A stretch of 64,000 nucleotides of DNA from Mantis religiosa (lineage: Eukaryota > Arthropoda > Insecta > Mantodea > Mantidae). Below the pieces are notes generated by a model that saw only the letters and a list, made by a program, of their open reading frames with translations, searched no databases and was not told where the DNA came from. Of this stretch, positions 23,154 to 36,419 are shown piece by piece. Both the position numbers and the translations under genes were made by a program. The stretch is taken from positions 45,028,219-45,092,218 of the forward strand of contig CM060951.1 in the NCBI GenBank assembly GCA_030765055.1. The letters run 5' to 3'. How positions within the stretch are numbered: the stretch's first letter is position 1; each line of letters opens with the position of its first letter.

Positions 23154-24218
23154 ATGTGCTTTTTATGGATGTGAATGCATTATCAGTACGTGGATATTAT
23201 GCAGAAATATGTCCCGAAATATCATGTTCATGATCATTCTCACGAATTCATTGACGCTTGAGGGAGAAAGGGAGGGGTGAGTATGAGTTCCTTTGATCGG
23301 ATTTTGGGAGAACAAGAGAGTTTCGAAGCAGTGGCCGCGAAGAACCAGTTCTTCGACAAGTGGATGCAAACACAAGATGCACTGAAGTGAGGGAAGACAT
23401 TGATTACAGGACTATCTGGAGAAATTTGAGTTTGAATCTGTACTTCTTTTAACCTTCAGTGTGTGCAAGGATTAAATATGGCGGACTTCAAGTCAACAAA
23501 AGCTGACTGCCATCGCACGTTACAGAATTGCGTTATATGCATAAGAGCCTTAGCATACACTGAAAAAGATGGAGTTACTCGTGATGTAAACTTCTGTAAT
23601 ATTCATAATTGAGTCTATCACAACCACCATGAAGCACGAAAGAAGAGACGTTAATTCAGGTTTCACCTAAATAATTGGAGTAAAACCGTTCATGACCATC
23701 TCATTGGCATAACTTCATTCCTCAGGGTCTCACTGCAGAGACTTATGCATGGTTGCTCAGGAATGAATTAAATCAATTAGCTGATTATATGCCTCCGGAT
23801 TATCATCCAAAGATTTTTTCTACACGATGGTGCGCTAGCACGTTTCAGGTGGTTAGTACTAATTTCTTGAATACAAAGAGAAAGGCCTGGTCTTCTCTTC
23901 ATTTGAATCCAGTAAATTTCTTCATTTAAAGTTTTTGTTTATGCCACTCCTGTACTATGCTCTCCCAACTATTAATAAAAGAAATGTACCTGGAAATATT
24001 CAACGAGTTATTCCTTTTATTTTAAATAAATTTTCGTTCTGATAATTTTGAAAGGAAATCGCGGAGTTGTGAGGGATTGATTTACTAAAATTGCTGCCTA
24101 TTCCGATGTCATGACCGCATTTTCCATTGGCTGTAGTTAATTATGTTACTACCCCACTTCCATCAAGTAGGAATCGATTTATATCTAATTTCAGCCAATC
24201 AGAATGAGAGAGTGAGTA
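23154..24218. other. no recognisable feature
   Basis: Next to LTR H3 but without a polypurine tract or any retroelement frame, which supports H3 being solitary. Confidence 0.45.
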
Positions 24219-24450
24219 TTTATTTTATTTATTCATTATGTAAGTCATATCGGACGATGAATGTGATGGGTGAAATGATGCTCAAATGAGCCCAGGGTCC
24301 ATAGAGCTTAGAGTTACCCAACATTCATCTTTCAAGATAAGGGAAAGCCTCGGAAAGGCCCTATCTAGGTAACTCACCTTGACCGAGATTCGAACTCGGG
24401 ACCTCTTGAACGTGAGGCAGACACGCTACCACCACGCTACCGAGGCGGGC
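24219..24450 (-). mobile_element. SINE family C, copy 4
   Basis: Family body and tRNA head ending at 24450, with a T-rich (A-rich on the minus strand) tail at about 24219-24240. Flanks AGAGAGTGAG (about 24207) and AGAGAGTATG (24451) are a short imperfect target duplication. Confidence 0.88.
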
Positions 24451-24460
24451 AGAGAGTATG

Positions 24461-25236
<776 letters not shown>

Positions 25237-25299
25237 CCAGGATGGGTGATCAGCCCGATGTGTGATAAGAGAGTGAGGAAAGTGGATAACAGAATGGGG

Positions 25300-25492
25300 G
25301 CGAGATGAACTGAGAGGAAATATTATGATGAAGTAATTGGTGGAATGCTGCTGGGGGAAACTGGAGGATCCAGAGAAAACTCCTAGCGCCATGTTGGCCA
25401 CCACAAATCTCACTTTACGGTCGCCTGAGATCGAACCCGGGCCGCCTTGGTGAGAGCCAAGCACTCTAAACGCTCAGTCACAGCACGGCCAG
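25300..25492 (-). mobile_element. SINE family B, copy 4, diverged
   Basis: The minus-strand head at 25400-25492 has box B (GGTTCGATC) and box A. The body is recognisable to about 25350 and then decays. Confidence 0.75.
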
Positions 25493-26207
25493 AAAAAGAG
25501 ATTCTATAAAAGAAAATGTATGAAAAGGAGATTCCACAGAACATAGATTTGGTGAAACAATAATCTTTATTTCTTTCAAAATTTATGGTTTCCTTTTCTT
25601 GCTGGCTTTTGTCAATTACTTTTTCCTTAAGTAAGCAGGTTAGTTTTATATTCCACCAAAACATCAAAATCAAGATGTGATGGGATATACAGGTTTTGAT
25701 GGTCCTTTGTATTATAAAAAATAAAAGAACTTTTAAAAAAGTCGCTTCTGTGAACAGCACAGCTCAAAAACAATAAGGCTGATAACACAAAACTTGATAA
25801 TTAATGTTTCCTATCTTCCAAGAATGTCAAACGAAGTTTAAAAAAGATTTCAAACTACAAACCATCCTTTAATACAGAGCATTTTTATAATTTCTATTTT
25901 CTAAAAGCTGGGTCAAATAATTCTTCTAGAGTACCACGGATTTAATATAATTTCCTAAGAAGTGAAACGTATACTTCGAATTTTTTGAAAATAGCATTTG
26001 AATTTCTATTCATTTTTAATGACTTTTTCTGGATGATAAACCGTAAGAGATTCCTTAATAGCTCATTTCCCAGATATTCCTTTGTTACTGCTTAGAATTT
26101 TCGTGAGAGGCCCCTTTCGTTTGTTTCTCTCCACGTATATAGAAGAGATGGTAGTGAATTTCACCCAAAATTTCAATACCAACAAATTTTTTGTGAATCC
26201 AATATAT
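25493..26207. other. no recognisable feature
   Basis: AT-rich with short frames. The minus-strand frame across 25410-25760 is partly the SINE. Confidence 0.45.
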
Positions 26208-26209
26208 AC

Positions 26210-26318
26210 TCCCCTTGAATGTCGGGTAACTCTAAGCTTCATGGACCCTGGAGCCATTTCTTCATCATTTCACCCAATTCATTCACCGTCCGATATGACT
26301 TAACGTTGGAGGACGTAA
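26210..26318 (+). mobile_element. SINE family C, copy 9, 5' truncated
   Basis: The only plus-strand member of this family in the window. It starts within the body and ends with GGAGGACGTAAATTAC, running directly into the (AC)n array that stands in place of its tail. Confidence 0.85.
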
Positions 26319-26364
<46 letters not shown>

Positions 26365-26402
26365 AACACACACATAAACACACACATATATATATACACA
26401 CA
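26319..26402. repeat. (AC)n microsatellite with AT interruptions
   Basis: It starts at the exact 3' end of SINE C copy 9 and becomes mixed ACACAT and TATA towards its right end. Confidence 0.95.
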
Positions 26403-27599
26403 CATATATATACGCCCCTTATATATTAGAAAAAGTCCGCGTGTGTCTGACAGTAGTATAATTTAAAACCCAAATGTCGATTATATTCTAAATGTTATAT
26501 ATTTAAGAAAAGCATCTTCTAAGGCTACGTATATAGTTTCAAGAAAATTCTTTTTGCTCTAAGAAATATATATAAAGTGTGTAAGATCCTTAGATTCTCA
26601 ACAAAAAGGTCTCTAAATATTTTATTAATGTGTCACATGTTTAAGATACTTTTGTAAGAAATGAAAGGCAATGTTGAATATTTTTGAGAAAGCCTTTGAA
26701 GACCTTCTCATCTTGGGGGACTTTTTATAACCAATAAACCGTAAGAGATAGGAAAAGCTTTACTACACAGAAAATACAGATTTCGTTATATAACACACTT
26801 TTTGTAAAGTGCTTTGTAGAGGTAAATATTTCCTGGGTAGTAGCACGAACATTATAAACATAGAACAATTATTAGTTAAGATTTCACGGCCTGTATAGCT
26901 AACAAAGGAACGAGTTCATACAATATTCGTTGATCTTCTTTCTGACACCGTTTATGGAGTAATAACACTAAAATTTGCTCTTTTGTTTTCTAACTAGTTT
27001 CATGTTGTTGGTTACTGATAAATAAATAAGGTACTTAATACTGATGTATTTTAGCAGCTATTATTTCTTCTATGTTTTTCTCCATAAATAGAGAACTCAG
27101 GCCACTCAGCACCATACTTGGATATCCGGTTTTGGATAGCATTTTCTAGGCATTTTGTTATACGGGTTGAGTAAGAAGTATGGAAAAAATCTTGTAACTT
27201 TGTTGTTATAGTGTGTAAATTGATATTTGTGTTTTGGAAAACCTTACAATTATTGTGAATAGAGCGTGACTTTGTTTAATGACATTTTTTGGTCCTCAGG
27301 TCTCGGAATGTAGAGGCAGATGCTTCTTTGAACTCTGATTTAAATTTATTAGGACATATTTTTAGGACATATCACAGCACATGAAATTTAAATAAAGAAA
27401 ACATTCATAACACAATTAGTAGTACTGTGTTGTAACATATGATGAATTCACTTCAAAAGGTGCTCAAGATGACATCAATTTGCTGCCAAACAATGCCAAA
27501 CTCTGTCTTTGAAATTAGTTTATCTTTCCAGCAACACTTCGCCTACTCAGCTGCATTTCCAGCCCAATTCTTGGCACTTCGACTCTTGCCATACTGGGA
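26403..27599. other. no recognisable feature
   Basis: AT-rich. The plus-strand frame at 27439-27684 overlaps the worn 3' part of the LINE that follows and is not convincing as a gene. Confidence 0.4.
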
Positions 27600-28260
27600 C
27601 TTAGTCCCTTACTGGCATCGTGAGGGGTTATTAAGTATGGATGGTGGGTTGATGGAGGAGGTTAAATTTAGGTGCAGAAGATAAATGGTCAAGGATGGTA
27701 TAGATACTCTAGATGTATTCTGGTTGATTAAGGAGATCCTAGGACAAGTCTTGGGCTCTTATATGTCTCTCCTCGGTCCAGGTCGTATTCCCCAAGCCCA
27801 GGGATGAGGTTGTTGAAACTGTTTGGTAATTTTGAGTAGAAACAGTGGGACAATTGTAGGATGTCAAACTTTTTTGGAAATGATAGGTCTAGATGGATAT
27901 TGTGATTTGGGATATACTATTCGACTGAAACTGCAGTCCGAAGGTAGCGGTTTTGAAGGACTTGGAGTTTGGAGAGTTGGGTTTTGGCTGCTGCACCCCA
28001 GACTTGGCAGGCGTAGGTCATTGCCGGCCTTAAAACCTGCTTGTAGAGCAGGAGCTTGTTGCGGAGAGCCATTGGCGACTTTCCGTTATATAGCGGATAC
28101 AACATGGCCATCCTTTTGCTAACTTTGTTAGCCGCCGCTGTTAAGTGGTCCTTCCATGTATGACGCATTTCTAGAAACACACCTAAGTATGTTGCCTGTG
28201 TTGATCATGGAATTACTGTTGTCATCTCTTGGTTGGTGCTTGTAAGTTCTCCTCGTCAAA
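27600..28260 (-). pseudogene. Jockey-like LINE, reverse transcriptase C-terminal fragment
   Basis: The clearest frame is 27917-28180: after TYLGVFL it reads through the block KLLLYKQVLRPAMTYACQVW and LSKLQVLQNRYLRTAV, which is the conserved thumb-proximal region of Jockey-clade reverse transcriptases. A TGA interrupts the frame just upstream, near 28210, and stops recur downstream towards 27600. The catalytic palm is absent, so this is a 5'-truncated dead copy. Target duplications were not found. Confidence 0.85.
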
Positions 28261-28289
28261 TATACCCACGAGAAAAGGTGTAAGGGGCT

Positions 28290-28365
28290 CAGGTCAGGTC
28301 CTCCTTCTATCATGTATCCGATCCACATTAGAATTTCAATTCGTTGTCCTTCTGTAAGTTAGTTG
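28290..28365 (-). pseudogene. possible transposon helix-turn-helix fragment
   Basis: The minus-strand frame reads LTEGQRIEILMWIGY, resembling the start of the helix-turn-helix domain found at the N-terminus of some insect transposon proteins (the DUF4817 type). Only about 20 codons fit, so it could be chance. Confidence 0.25.
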
Positions 28366-28467
28366 TGCCATGATTAATTACTTTCAGGATGATTTTGTCC
28401 TTATTAACTTAGCTTTTGTCTGTATTTGTTCATTCCAAAGCCACGTATATAAGTAGCCTACTGTATT

Positions 28468-28549
28468 TTTTGTTGTAATTTTACGTCCTCCAACGTTAAG
28501 TCATATCGGACGATGAATGATGCTCAAATGAGCCCAGGGTCCATAGAGG
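28468..28549 (-). mobile_element. SINE family C, copy 5, strongly 5' truncated
   Basis: Only the 3' 82 bases are present, yet the target duplication GCCTACTGTATT is exact (28456-28467 and 28550-28561). It therefore inserted as a truncated copy and was not eroded later. Confidence 0.92.
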
Positions 28550-28561
28550 GCCTACTGTATT

Positions 28562-29754
28562 CTTTAATTAAAAATTACTCAATTTGAAGTAATGCTGCGT
28601 TTTCCTTTACTCAGCACACATGCAGTAAGGTCCTAATAAATTTAAATTGTGGTTTAAAAGAATATTTCTTTGGTAAGTTCTGAGACTTGAGGACTTATTA
28701 CATACTTTTTACTCACCCTTGTTCAATATTTTAACTGTATTTAAAGGAACGTAAAATTATTGGGTAAGTGCAACTTAAGGTTACAACGCCGGACATTTAA
28801 ACCAATAAATGGATAAATAAGTAAATAAATAAGTGCATAAAGAAGCAAATAAGTAAATAATAAATAATAAAACAAGTAAATGAATAAGTAACAAATAACT
28901 AAATGCCAGTGTAAAGAAGTATGTATAAAAAATAGCACTAAGTATATTTTTGACGCTTAGTTCCTTTCCAAACTCACGAAATCTATAGTTCTCTACGTCT
29001 ATTCGAGATTTCCCTGATGTGACTGATAAATTGATCTAAATCAGCGTCTTGCTGGAAAAGGTACAAGAACTTTTGATTAATAACACTATAGTGGTACAAA
29101 GGATAATGAGGAACGTGGGAACGGTGAAGAGTGGTCAAAATTAATTACATCTGCACACCGCACAATGCATGACGCGTCTTCTTGATTTGTGTCTGACATC
29201 GCACCATAGCAGTCGTGCCAATCCACGCTGAAGGCTGACTGCCTGCATAGCAAACTAGTCTAATAATTATACCATTGTTTCCTCGAGTTGGGAGCCGCCA
29301 TTGTGCGGATCTTCAAGCCGAGGAGCTCGTGGAAACCCTTGAATCCATACGACATTGTAGGAATTAATGTAGGACTGGTACTCCAATATGTACTTGTCAC
29401 CTCATATACAAGATGGTAGTAGCATTCCTTTCTAAGGATATGGATCTACTAAATTTTGTAAAAATTCTAAAATCCTCCACGTACTTTTCTGTTGTATTTA
29501 TACGTAACTGGTTTTTCGCGTTACATGTTTAATCTTTATTATCAAGTCTTAAAAGCAACAAATGAGATTTAATTGGTTCTACATATATAATTTATTAACC
29601 CACTTTTCTTAATTTATTTTTGCAGTATTTCTCATTTTAACAGTGTTCTTTGGAACACACTTTATAAATGATTGCTTGAAATTTTCAATGCAGCTTTAGA
29701 CTTTACGGATAAAAAGAAAATCTGCTTGAAACATTATGTAATTTGAAAGGGTAG
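28562..29754. other. no recognisable feature; AT-rich TAAATAAG-type repeats at 28800-28900
   Basis: A short degenerate array of AAATAAGT-like units at 28800-28900. The rest is unique-looking. Confidence 0.45.
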
Positions 29755-30020
29755 GGTCAGACTGAAAAATTCCATGCCGTAGCCGGGATTTGAATCCCGG
29801 ATTTTCTGGTCTCCGTCCAGCCGCTAAGGGGACAGCATAGTAAGTCGCCATTTAGGTAGTTGGCTCAAGTGTTTACGAGAACTCCTAGTGGTTAACCAGG
29901 AAGAGCACGAGTCAATTGGAGAATTTAATGTCATGCTCGCACGTTGACCTTGGTAGCTGAATGGCTTAGAGCGGCTGGACGGAGGCCAGAAGATCTGTGG
30001 TTCAATACCCTATTTTAAGG
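29755..30020. repeat. family A, head-to-head inverted pair
   Basis: A partial minus-strand head (29770-29827, with intact T arm CCGGGATTTGAATCCCGG) is followed by a plus-strand copy (29845-30020) whose box A is at about 29950 and box B at about 30000. Confidence 0.75.
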
Positions 30021-30639
30021 CATTGATATGTAGGGTAAAAAGCGGAATAAACTGTAGTTGACGAACAAAGTGCCCACAACCTAAATGAAGCCTTTGAATG
30101 TTGGTATAGCCTTTTGATATTTATTTTTTATTTTTCGTTGGAAGAACTTAAGTTGCAATATTACATATCTTATCTGGGCATATTTTACTCGTTAAAAGTT
30201 GGTTGAAAACAGGAATTTATCATGTTATAGAGTTATAAACTAGATAGTTGGTCATTTATTGTCATAATATAATGTAGCAGCTCTACTTATGAATTTATTA
30301 GAATTGACTCTAATTAAGGATTTTAATATGCATTAGATTAGATTGATATGCGTTCAGTAGGTTCACTTGTAGCCAGAAAAGGTTGTGAACATTGGACATG
30401 ACCAGAGGTATAAAGTTTAAGAGCATATATGTACAAAAGTTAACATAAGACACATATTATAGTATAGAGACAATATGAACAACAATATGAAAAACAAAGC
30501 AGGGATAATTATATATGATACAAAATCAAATACTTTTTAAATCAGCTTTCACTTGGCTTATGCCAGTACGTCTAATCCTTTTTGCAATGGATATCATTCA
30601 TAGTTATTTCTTAAATACACATGCATTGAAAACAAACTT
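30021..30639. other. no recognisable feature
   Basis: AT-rich. It may include the far 3' untranslated end of the LINE at 30640. Confidence 0.4.
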
Positions 30640-31830
30640 TCAACATGCATCAAAGATTTATTGGTAATGATTTGTCATTGGAACAGTTAGATACTACTTA
30701 CAGAGCTACAGACGCATTATCAGGATAATTTGTCATTCATATAATCTTGTACAGAATAAAAAAGATTTTGAGCAAAGGTACTGTCTAACATCATTTTTAA
30801 AAGCACCGAAATTATCAATTTTTAGAACATTAGGAAGTGCAACAAATATTTTGATAGTTTCATAAGACACACCTTTCTGGAAGCAAGAAAGTTTAGCACT
30901 GGGATAATGGATATTATACTTTTGTCTAGTGTTTATTCTGTGAATTACATTATTTGTTGCAAATAAGGCGCGATTGCATATAAAGAATTTTAGGATCGAG
31001 AATATATACCTGCAAGGAAGCGTCCATATCTTCAATCTTCTAAAAAGATCTTTACAGGAGCATCTGTTGTGGGTGTTAGTAATGATTCTTATAACCTTCT
31101 TTTGCATAAGAAATATTTTTTTACTTTCTACTAGGCCACGCCGTGGCTCAGTGGTTAGACCGCTTGGCTCTCACCAAGGCGGCCCGGGTTCGATCCCAGG
31201 CGACCGCAAAGTGAGATTTGTGGTGGACAACACGGCGTTGGGACGGGTTTTCTGCGGGACCTCCGGTTTCCCCCGCCATCTCATTTCACCGGTGCTCCAT
31301 CTTCATCTCATGCATCATCAGTGTCACCGCCTGCAGTGCCGTATGTAGTAAAAGCGGGCGTTAAACACTACACATTTTATTTTTACTTTCCACTGAGTTT
31401 CCCCAAAATAATATTCCGTATTCCATAGTAGAGTTAAAGTATGCATAATACACTAATTTAAGTGTGTCAATAGAACTCACATTAACCAGCTCTCGGATAG
31501 CATAAAAGGAGAGCTGAGTTTAGGTAAGATATAATTTATGTGAGCTTTCCAATCTAAACATCTGTCCACCTGAAGGCCTAGAAATTTTATGCTGTCAATT
31601 TCTTCTAATAAGATATCATTAATCCCGATTTCTATTTGAGTATGTGACGTACGACAGGCTATAAATTTGACCACTTTTGTTTTGTCTAGATTCACAGATA
31701 ATTTGTTCGCTTTAAACCAGCATGACACACAGTTCAAAATGTAATTCATTTTAATTATACACTCGTTTAAATTTGTACTGGTCACCAGGACACTAGTGTC
31801 AACAGCGAAAAGTGCCTGCATTCTAAGTTG
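30640..31830 (-). pseudogene. LINE (Jockey-like) RT 3' half, interrupted by a SINE
   Basis: The upstream frame (31477-31821) contains the palm motif as FAVD in place of FADD, then NKLSVNLDKTK and IKFLGLQVD. A frameshift follows near 31490. The next segment (31396-31476) reads YYAYFNSTMEYGILFWGNS. A SINE B copy interrupts at 31132-31380, and the frame continues at 30733-31107 with QKKVIRIITNTHNRCSC and the usual C-terminal block. The changed catalytic Asp, the frameshift and the insertion each inactivate it. Codon order across the SINE is preserved, so this was one element before the SINE landed. Confidence 0.88.
31132..31380 (+). mobile_element. SINE family B, copy 2, nested in LINE
   Basis: Full-length copy with boxes A and B intact. 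Imperfect flanking repeats of about 15 bases (TTTTTACTTTCTACT near 31117-31131 and TTTTTACTTTCCACT near 31380-31394) are the target duplication, made from LINE sequence. Confidence 0.9.
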
Positions 31831-32884
31831 ATCTTTGTCGTGTTAGTTAAACGTTTTATTTTAAATATATAACTAACTGAACAAATCACTGGTTATAGGT
31901 ATCAACAGAACCGTAAAATGGGAAGAACCCTTATATGTTTCTATGATACATTTTCTCCAAGCACTGCAATGTATTTTGATAGCTAGGGAAAAAAATGACA
32001 CATACTGACACTACTTTGACACTACTTGGGACAGTTTTATTCTCTGCTAGCTACCCAGAATTCATTTTACGGCATTCTTTTTTTTTTATTCTTTCTCCCA
32101 CTACAACTTCTCTTTTGTTGTTTGGGATCAACTCCTCAGCAAATACTTCAAGAATGGTGGTGAGAAGCATCTTGTGTTGCACGTCTCTCCTCTTGTTTTC
32201 CACTGCTATATTTTCTGCTATTCTGAACCTAAAACTGACCTAAGTGGACTTTATCCACTCCAAACCAATATTCTAGAGTATTTCCTTAAGTCTTTAAACG
32301 TAATCTGTAAAATGTGCTTTCCAGATCAAAATACGACGTACACACTATATTATCTCTCACTTTATAGTATTGTTATTCGCAGTATTTCTCTTTTGATTTT
32401 TTTCTCTTGTGAACCCGAAGTTCTACTAATTCATTTTCCATTTGACAGCACAAACGTAGATTTTGCACTCTCAGCAGTGTTGAAACGCTAATAAATCAAA
32501 CCTACCGCTTCCGGCGTTGACAATCGTCCTTGTGTTCCATTTCTGGGCAGATGGCCGTTGCGGAAATTTACTTAAACGTTTAAGTACATTTTAATCGATC
32601 AAATATAAGGCACTAAGCCAAAATGCGTCCCTTTAAATGCTTTTTTATGTCTTTGCTTAACAAATAATCACCACGCTGGAAATCAAATTGTGGAAGATAG
32701 AATCCCTCCTTAAATGTTAGTAGAATTTAAGTATTATTACTACATTACATCGTAAATGATGATTAAGGGTCAGATTTCTATGAACTAAAATGGGAAAATG
32801 TACATGCATTTATGGCCTAAAATAGCTCAAATATGATCTAAATAGACAAAAATATGACATTTATAGCTTGAGGAATGAATGTTT
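31831..32884. other. no recognisable feature
   Basis: Pyrimidine-rich frames on the plus strand (31995-32491) suggest antisense of an old coding relic, but I could not read a known motif on the minus strand. Confidence 0.4.
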
Positions 32885-33373
32885 TGTTATGATATATATT
32901 TATTGTGCATATTAAAACTTTTTACAATTTACAATTTTTGGCTACATTTATTTTTCTTTAGCTTGTTGCTACCTTGGCTCGTATGACACCCTGGTCTTCT
33001 GCTCTGCCAGGCAGCTCTTAACCTCCATACGTCCTTGATTACTTAATTAGTACCTTTCTTCCCCCTCCTCTTTCTTACATTTTTTACATTTCTGGCCCAT
33101 TTTTCTTTTACTTTCTGCAAGAACTCACCAATACTTCTTACCTTTTTTTCCTCCCTGCTCGTTAACATTTGTATAGCTACTATCCTCTTCTCTACTTTCT
33201 CCCATTTTTCTTTCCAAACCTTTTTTCTCCATATTGCAACCTCCTGGAATTTTGCTTTCTTTCCCCCCACATAATTCACAAATTCCCTTTCCCCTACCTC
33301 TTATCCCTCTTAGAAATATTATTCCTGTTCTCATCCATGCTAACCCTTCTCTCTCTTGCTGATGAACTTTAAT
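32885..33373 (-). pseudogene. LINE family Z, 3' end, 5' truncated
   Basis: On the minus strand it carries the C-terminal part with RTGIIFLRGIRG and the zinc-knuckle start ICELCGG, a lysine/glutamate-rich tail, then a 3' untranslated region that aligns closely with 53660-53815 of the longer copy. No reverse transcriptase palm remains. Clade unassigned. Confidence 0.8.
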
Positions 33374-33844
33374 TCAGAATTAATAGTTGTTCATGCATAA
33401 ACATTTTAATCATTTACGCAGAACAAATCTTCCCTACTCCTTAATTCAGCACTTTATGGAATCTGTAAGTTTAAAAGGTCTTAAATTAGAGAAGAAAAAT
33501 TATTGTAACTTGAGATAAGAATAATCAAGAGAGAAAAATATTCATATCTGGGGGTTAGCTTTCATCAGCAACAAAATTACATTGAATGACAATTGGTTGT
33601 CCAACTGGAAGTCTCTTCTATTGTCAGACAGAATATTCTTATATCTAACAAACTAGGTTGTAGGAGCATACTTGAAGTAAGTTAATTCATCTGTGAAAAA
33701 TTCCTGCACAGAATCTTCAAACTTTGCTTCAAGTCCATCTGTACGAACGTTAAAGGAACCTACAAATTCAAGTTGGCAGGGCTGCTGGGAACTTTTCTGT
33801 AGATATTATGTTGGTCTATTTTATTACAAATACCTGCTGACTAA
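33374..33844. other. no recognisable feature
   Basis: Lies between two minus-strand LINE ends, with no shared repeat. Confidence 0.45.
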
Positions 33845-34800
33845 TCATAATCATAATCCTTTATTCACCATTAAGCTTACATGAAGCAATGGGTTTCGAC
33901 AGTTATAAAAAGTATTTACAATGTATTTACAAGTACAGAAGGTTTACAAATTAATACATATAAAATTCTAAGTGAAATCAAGATTATATGCATGGCTTAA
34001 GGTAGTAATTATCGCAAGTTAATAAATTTACTATAGTAATAATAAAATTAAACAATTATGTACCTACTATTATAATTTATAATAGTTTTATATAAATTCA
34101 CTAGCATGTATGTTATATTCCAAGTATTCTTGTACAGTATAAAATGCTTTTTGTTTAAAACAATGTTTTAATACTATAACAAATCTGTTTTGTGGCAGTT
34201 CTTTTATTTCCAGAGGAAGCTTATTGAATTATTTTAACTGTTGATAACAGTGGCTATTTATGGTCTTACTCAATCGGTTGTGAGGTGTATCTAAATTATG
34301 TTTGCATCGAGTGTCATAACTGTGTACTGAGGAACGATTTATCAATAAGTTTTGATTTCCTTTAACGTGTATGATATTGGTGTATATATACATTGACGGT
34401 AAAGTCATTATCTTAAGGTATATAAAGCGAGGCGTACGTGTATCCTGTTGTCCTAATCCTAGAATTAGTCTGAGAGATTTCTTTTGCCATATGAATGCAT
34501 TTTTCGAGGTAGCACAATTACTCCAAAGCTAACCCCATACAGTATATGCGGATGAAAGAAGGCATAGAAAGATTGTTTTTAAGATATCTCTACTAACACA
34601 TTTCTTTTGTTTCCCTAGAAGATACCAGATTCTAGCAAGTTGTTTACAAAGTTAAAGCATGTGTGTTTCCCATGTTAGTCTGGTGTCCAAATGTAATCCT
34701 AACAGATTTACTGAATTACTGTGGATATCATATGTTGCAATGTAAATAATATATTTTCAGTTTTAGACACATTTAGACTTAGATTCTTTAAGGAGAACAA
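33845..34800 (-). pseudogene. Jockey-like LINE C-terminal relic with short-repeat tail
   Basis: There is no long open frame, but minus-strand translation across a few stops is clear: LLGLHLDTRLTWETHM near 34670, ILKTIFLCLLSSAYTVWG near 34560, ATSKNAFIWQKKSLRLILG near 34460-34510, then a normal C-terminal block down to about 34100. The 3' end near 33845 has a short ATTATG-type repeat tail, seen as AATCATAATCATAAT on the plus strand. It is inactive through stops, a frameshift near 34730 and 5' truncation. Confidence 0.75.
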
Positions 34801-35460
34801 GAATTTTGCACTTTTTACATTATAATAATCCCAAAATATGATTGAAATATGACTTTGTCATTGAACTAAACATAAATATGACCAAGGATCTAAAAAAGTG
34901 AGAAATATGATAAGTTGTACAAACTTCTACAAACATTTTCAGAATAATAGGCAAGCACTTACCTTTTATTCTACTTCGGATTTAGTCGTCCTCTAAAATG
35001 CAATTTGGCATGTGATACTTATTTTCTGGTAAGGTTTATAACCATCGAGTTACAGTGTGTTAAAGGTTACATGTAACTGTTAAAAGTAACAATATTTCGG
35101 GTTTGCAGTTAAATTATATTAATGGTTACCAGTAACGATTAACAGTAATATCACTCCAGTATGAACGACATCGATACACACAGACTTTGTTATTTCATAC
35201 AATCTACAAAGCAATTACTCCAGCTGGATCAGCACTTTACTTATTACCGTGGTTTTGTACTGTTCTATGGTAACCTGAATATCAACATCATGTGATGCGA
35301 ACGAAAGAATATAATATTGCCAACATAAATATGACTGAAGTTAAACATATCATAACTTTTGCATAACTTAGCAATGGCATTTTGAAAGACTATGTCGCTA
35401 GAAAAGAGAAATGTTAACGCCCACACATGTTCCAACATTAAAACTTATGCAGATTATTTT
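34801..35460. other. no recognisable feature
   Basis: AT-rich, with several TTAAAGGTTAC- and GTAACAGTTAA-like words at 35060-35150 that may be chance. Confidence 0.45.
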
Positions 35461-35945
35461 AATGGAAATTAATTGTTCTTTCACAATGGCTGTGTTTACG
35501 CTAAAGTATGGAAAGGTAGAGTCAGACTGAAAAATCCAATGCCATAGCCGGGATTTGAACCACGGATCTTCTCATCTCCGTCCAGCCACTCTAACCCTTG
35601 AGCCACTATGGCCAACGTGCCGATATGACATTAAATTCTCCAACTGACTCGTATTTTTCTCGGTAAACCACTTAGGGGTTCTCATAAACACATGAGACAA
35701 CTACCTCAATGGCGACTTTCAACGTGTAAGTTCTTTAAGGCCCGGGCTTTATAGTTAACCACTATTAGATCAATTAATGGAAAATAATTGTTCTTTCACA
35801 CTGGCCGTGTGTAGGCCAAAGTATGGAAAGGTAGAGTCAGACTGAAAAATTCAATGCCATACCCGGGATTTGAACCACAGATCTTCTGGTCTCCGTCCAG
35901 CCGAATTGGCTACTATGGCCAACGTGCCGATATTTTACATCTAGC
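35461..35945 (-). repeat. family A tandem array, two units
   Basis: The module GTTCTTTCACA starts at 35475 and again at 35790, a period of 315 bp. The first tRNA-like head is complete. The second has a deletion inside the D arm, near 35900. Confidence 0.88.
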
Positions 35946-36419
35946 ATTTTATATACGAAGCAAAGCGAGGAATTAGTAGACATTTTTTTCTTGTTTTTCT
36001 TTTTTTGCCGGATGGCAACGTCATTCCTTATTTTCTTGCGGAGGGATTACTGTACAACTATACTGGATCAACTGTAATCACCACACTTCTTTACTACCCC
36101 GCGCAACTTGTGCATGTACAAAAGCCTAGCTAAGAGACGATTCTTCACTCTTATCTAGGAATCATAATATCCTAAGCGAAAACACATACATCGGAAGCGC
36201 CATTCTAACAAAATTAACAAGTTCATTATTTATTTATTCACGTTTTTATTCAGTCGTCATTGCAGGCTGGTAGCCAGGGTAAGTACGTGTGAATTTAGAA
36301 GTCCCAACTTTTAATTCTGTAATGCCAATTTTTTCGATAAAGCATTTTCAAATATTCCTTTGATAACACAATTATAAGATGATATCCGACTTTATTTATT
36401 GATAGTAATTTATTTCTCA
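35946..36419. other. no recognisable feature
   Basis: Ordinary AT-rich sequence. Confidence 0.45.

Noticed and set aside
22975..23280. 101-codon plus-strand frame as a gene
   Set aside because: It lies antisense to the promoter part of LTR H3 and its composition follows the CT-rich stretch there.
33169..33372. Hydrophobic plus-strand frames near 33.2, 36.7 and 54.2 kb as membrane proteins
   Set aside because: They are antisense to lysine/glutamate-rich LINE coding sequence, which reads as Phe/Leu/Ser on the other strand.
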